Shown here one piece after another: positions 61,155-64,000 of a stretch of 64,000 nt of DNA. Source of the DNA: Prorocentrum cordatum (Eukaryota > Sar > Dinophyceae > Prorocentrales > Prorocentraceae); assembly GCA_963575745.1 (NCBI GenBank), contig CAUYUJ010008069.1, positions 117,501 to 181,500 on the forward strand, read 5' to 3'. Below the pieces are notes generated by a model. The model was not told the DNA's origin. It saw only the letters and a list, made by a program, of their open reading frames with translations, and made no database searches. Position numbers and translations under genes: made by a program. Position 1 is the stretch's first letter; each line of letters opens with the position of its first letter.

Positions 61155-61790
61155 GTGCTTGGTTTTGTCGCATGCGGCATCAGCTACGTCGAGATGCGCG
61201 AGAGGGTGCGGATTCTCTGGTGCCCCCCGGAGACACCCGCAGAGATGAGCGAATTTTGTCACGAGGAGAATGTTGTCGTCGAGCTTTACCCTTCTGGCAG
61301 GATGTTTTCTGCTGTTGTTATTGAGGGCAAGCGCTCGCCCGCGTGGCTTTGCGCGCCATTGCCAATTGCGAGCAGATTTCTGCCGGCGGGCAAGGGCGCG
61401 ATCAAGATGGTGCCAGTGCTGAGTGGCCGGAGAGGGATTCGGCATAGCACGTTGTTGGAAGGTGCCCCTCCGCGAAGCGCCATCAGACGACGGGCCCAGA
61501 CTGGACCACCGCGGCCTGAGTTCGGCGAGCAGCCTGAGTGTCAGGCGCCAGAGTCGGCCATCGGCAGCTTCGACGCTGCCCGTGGTCGAGCGCGGAGGAA
61601 CATGAAGGAGAACCCCCGCTTGGGTAGCATCATGCTCAAGAAGGGGCTGAAGGTGGCTCTAGCTACTGTGAGTATCAATGCGATTGCCTTCTGCGGCAAC
61701 TTGAGGTCCCATCGCGATGTCTTTCAGGCCTTGCAGGACAGCATCGATGTTTTTCCCCAGCCATCCTGCGTGGTTGCGTCGTCGTTTTGA
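61155..61790 (+). CDS. Uncharacterised ORF, 211 aa
   Basis: The frame reads VRILWCPPETPAEMSEFCHE, ENVVVELYPSGRMFSAVVIE, GKRSPAWLCAPLPIASRFLP, then a more basic part and LGSIMLKKGLKVALATVSIN, AIAFCGNLRSHRDVFQALQD. Composition is protein-like and not repetitive. The first residue is not ATG-certain; ATG codons occur at 61194 and 61243. Its end overlaps the conserved array tail at 61755. No family recognised; it may be part of the neighbouring LINE or a host gene fragment. Confidence 0.4.
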   Translation: MLGFVACGISYVEMRERVRILWCPPETPAEMSEFCHEENVVVELYPSGRMFSAVVIEGKRSPAWLCAPLPIASRFLPAGKGAIKMVPVLSGRRGIRHSTLLEGAPPRSAIRRRAQTGPPRPEFGEQPECQAPESAIGSFDAARGRARRNMKENPRLGSIMLKKGLKVALATVSINAIAFCGNLRSHRDVFQALQDSIDVFPQPSCVVASSF

Positions 61791-61885
61791 AGAGAAGGTG
61801 CCCGTGTTCCTCTCTTCTTCTCTTCCTCTTCCCCCTCCTCCCCCCTCCTCCATCTTCCATGCGTTTCACCCGCGCAGCACGGCGC
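61755..61885 (-). other. Conserved tail of the inverted array
   Basis: On the minus strand: purine-rich GGAGG/GAAGAGG tract (61805-61855), then CTCTTCAAAACGA (61785-61797), then ACCACGCAGGATGG (61762-61775). This is the same order and much of the same sequence as 2736-2870 on the plus strand. The minus frame gives APSLQNDDATTQDG. Confidence 0.75.
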
Positions 61886-63045
61886 TTCGTGGCCCCATGG
61901 GGAGCCCCACCGAAGCCCCAGTGGGACCGCCCGCATGCGTCCGCCACCACCCCCCCTGCGTTTCACCCACCAAGTGCAGCGCTTCGTGGCCCCATAAGGG
62001 GGACCCACCGAAGGCCCCAGTGGCACCGCCCGCAGGCGTCCGCCACCACCCAGCACAGCCCTTGCTCCCGGCGCTTCACCCACCCAGCAGAGCGTTTCGT
62101 GGCCCCATAGGGGGCTCCACCGAAGGTCCCAGTGGCACCGCCCGCATGCATTCGCCACCACCCAGCACAGCCCTTGCTCCCTGCGTTTCACCCACCCAGT
62201 ACAGCGCTTCGTGGCCCCATAAGGGGGCTCCACCGAAGGCCCTAGTGGCACCGCCCGCATGCGTCCGCCACCACCCAGCACAGCCCTTGCTCCCTGCGTT
62301 TCACCCACCCAGGACAGCGTTTCGTGGCCCCATAAGGAGCTCCACGGAAGGTCCCAGTGGCACCGCCCGCATGCGTCCGCTACCACCCAGCACAGTCCTT
62401 GCTCCCTGCGTTTCGCCCACCCAGTACAGCGCTTCGTGGCCCCATAGGGGGCTCCACCGAAGGTCCCAGTGGCACCGCCCGCGCGCGTCCTCCACCACCC
62501 AGCACAGCCCTTGCTCCCTGCGTTTCACCCACCCAGGACAGCGTTTCGTGGCCCCCCACAGGGAGCTCCACCGAGGGTCGCAGTGGCACCGCCCGCATGC
62601 GTCCGCCACCGCCCAGCAAAGCCCTTGCTCCCTGCGTTTCACCCACCCAGTACAGCGCTTCGTGGCCCCATAGGGAGCTCCACCGAAGGTCCCAGTGGCA
62701 CCGCCCGCGTGCGCCCGCCACCGCCCAGCACATCCATTGCTCCTTGCGTTTCATTCACCCAGGGCCCCATGTGGGTGTTCCGCCGAAGGTCCTAGTGGCA
62801 CCGCCCGCATGCGTCCGCCACCACCCAGCGCAACCCTTGCTCCCTGCGTTTCGCCCACCCAGTACAGCGCTTCGTGGCCCCATAAGGGGGCTCCACGGAA
62901 GGTCCCAGTGGCGCCGCCCGCATGCGTCCGCCACCACCCAGCACAGCCTTTGCTCCTTGCGTTTCACCCGCCCAGCACAGCACTTCGTGGCCCCATGGGG
63001 AGCTCCACGGAAGGCCCCAGTGGCACCGCCCGCAGGCGCCCAGGG
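61886..63045. repeat. 112-bp tandem repeat array, 11 copies, inverted relative of the 77-bp array
   Basis: GGCCCCAT recurs at 61891, 61989, 62101, 62213, 62326, 62438, 62550, 62663, 62762, 62876 and 62989, mostly 112-114 bases apart with two shorter units. On the minus strand the unit reads GGGGCCACGAAGCGCTG, GGGTGGGTGAAACGCAGGG, a 35-base extra block with GCTGTGCTGGGTGGTGGCGG, GCATGCGGGCGGTGCCACTG and CTTCGGTGGAGC. All but the extra block matches the 77-bp unit. It runs in frame into the LINE RT on its right. Confidence 0.93.
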
Positions 63046-64000
63046 CGCGGTCTGGAGGCAAGCCTTGAGGGCTGGGTCTAATGCGAAGGCTACAGATGCG
63101 GCGGCCTCGGTTTTGGTCGATCTTTTTAAGTATAGTGGAACGATCGACCTTTGTGAGCTCCTGTATCGTTGTCGTCAATGGGACTTCCCGTTGGGAATTG
63201 CTAACCTTGCTGTGTCCATGTATCTCGAGGCCACGTGGTTCAAAGTGGCGGGATATGCTGGTGGGCCCTACTGGGCCGCGAGAGGAATCGCGGCTGGGTG
63301 CAGTTTCGCCACGACCCTCATTTGCTGCAGTTTCATGCGCGCGTGTCCCTTAAACTGTAGATCGACGATTCGGGTTTGTCTGCCACGGGCTCTAAGGCCT
63401 ACATCCTCACCCGCCTTCCTCCTGCTGCGGTGGCCCTCCATAAGGCCTTGGAGGAAGGAGTGGGAGCTGAGGTGTTTGATGATCCTGGCAAGCGTTCGTT
63501 GGTTTGCTCGTCTTTGGACTTGGGCCGCGAGCTCGGGCGGGGGCTCGGTGGTCTGGCTGGCCCCGTAGACTCCAGCGCTGGCAATTCAGTCATTGATGAT
63601 TGCGCTGGCGAGTCCCGCAGGTGCAAGGGGAGATCTAACAAGGCGAAGGCTCGCGAACGTAAATCCAGGGGATTCGGTTTTCGGCTTTCCAGGTTGCGAC
63701 CCGCCATCGGAGGGCGCATCTCTCGAACAGTTTTTGCTTCTGGGTCCTTGGCCTCGAATATTTTCTGGGCTGACGTTCGCGGGGTCACGGATCGCGGGCT
63801 GGTCACTTTGCGTTGCCAGGCGGCGTTGGTGCTCCAACCCTCAACACGTGGGCGTATCCCCACGTGCCTTTTGCTGGCTCGCCAAGGCCCGTGCTGGCCT
63901 GCGAGCGCGGCGCCCATTATCAGGGTGGTTAAGGAAAAGACCTCGCACCTCCATTTTTGCCCCCCATTCCTTTCCGCTCACGGAGCTCCGTGCTGCCTGG
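63046..64000 (+). pseudogene. Reverse transcriptase of a third LINE, running off the window
   Basis: Immediately after the array the 62357-63568 frame reads VWRQALRAGSNAKATDAAAS, VLVDLFKYSGTIDLCELLYR (motif A, usually DL.K.YE.I) and CRQWDFPLGIANLAVSMYLE, then YWAARGIAAGCSFATTLI (motif B, GI.AGC..AT). The reading then moves to the next frame: LQFHARVSLKL, a TAG at 63358-63360, and IDDSGLSATGSKAYILTRLP. The TAG stands where the Tyr or equivalent of the .x.DD active site is expected. From 63361 that frame is open to the window end (213 codons), with SLDLGRELGRGLGGLAG and the C-terminal RISRTVFASGSLASNIFWAD. Confidence 0.75.

Overview
The window reads as a piece of a dinoflagellate nuclear genome. 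It is strongly GC-rich, has no operons, and carries sequences matching the 3' part of the dinoflagellate trans-spliced leader (CCATTTTGGCTCAAG) embedded in genomic DNA. It is packed with minisatellites and with broken Ty1/copia-like and LINE-like retroelements. I found no intact host housekeeping gene, rRNA or tRNA gene. The species cannot be fixed from sequence reading alone.

Layout. 1-4088: a 115-bp tandem array, simple repeats, a 77-bp tandem array of about 23 copies with a distinctive downstream tail, and GC-rich sequence without a recognisable gene. 4089-14276: one Ty1/copia-like LTR retrotransposon on the plus strand with 149/145-bp LTRs, primer-binding site, Gag with zinc knuckle, protease, a second Gag-like ORF, a cytosine-methyltransferase-like domain, integrase remnant, reverse transcriptase and RNase H, broken by several frameshifts. 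14281-20908: minus-strand remains of a different polyprotein with a membrane segment, Cys-rich zinc-binding motifs and a second methyltransferase-like start; the copia element sits at its end. 20984-24822: minus-strand degenerate copia-type element (gag, integrase, RT). 24.8-33.2 kb: low-complexity and duplicated GC-rich DNA, including a tandem segmental duplication whose second copy carries a ~300-bp insertion. 33.8-35.2 kb: a CAGCCT minisatellite. 36.86-44.15 kb: a degenerate LINE on the plus strand, preceded by three stacked spliced-leader relics. 44.4-49.0 kb: a second degenerate LINE of a different family. 49.07 kb: a nearly full-length spliced-leader relic starting a probable retroposed cDNA. 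54-57 kb: degenerate repeats and a GAT/GAC microsatellite. 56.99 kb: a second copy of the ~300-bp element. 57.4-60.3 kb: WD40-like remnants and a 24-bp minisatellite. 60.55 kb: an 81-bp hairpin. 61.75-64 kb: a second array related to the 77-bp array but inverted, joined in frame to a third LINE reverse transcriptase that runs off the window.

Most interesting. (1) A ~300-350-bp mobile element, apparently not a standard family, shown to have inserted because a paralogous empty site is in the window. (2) Stacked spliced-leader relics, the footprint of repeated mRNA-to-DNA cycling. (3) Cytosine-methyltransferase-like motifs in two unrelated retroelement polyproteins. (4) Two distant, oppositely oriented arrays sharing both repeat motif and tail, one of them fused to a LINE RT frame.

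How it fits together: almost everything readable is retroelement or repeat. Frameshifts are so common that either the elements are old or the assembly carries indels; the near-identical LTRs of the copia element argue that at least some breaks are recent or artefactual.
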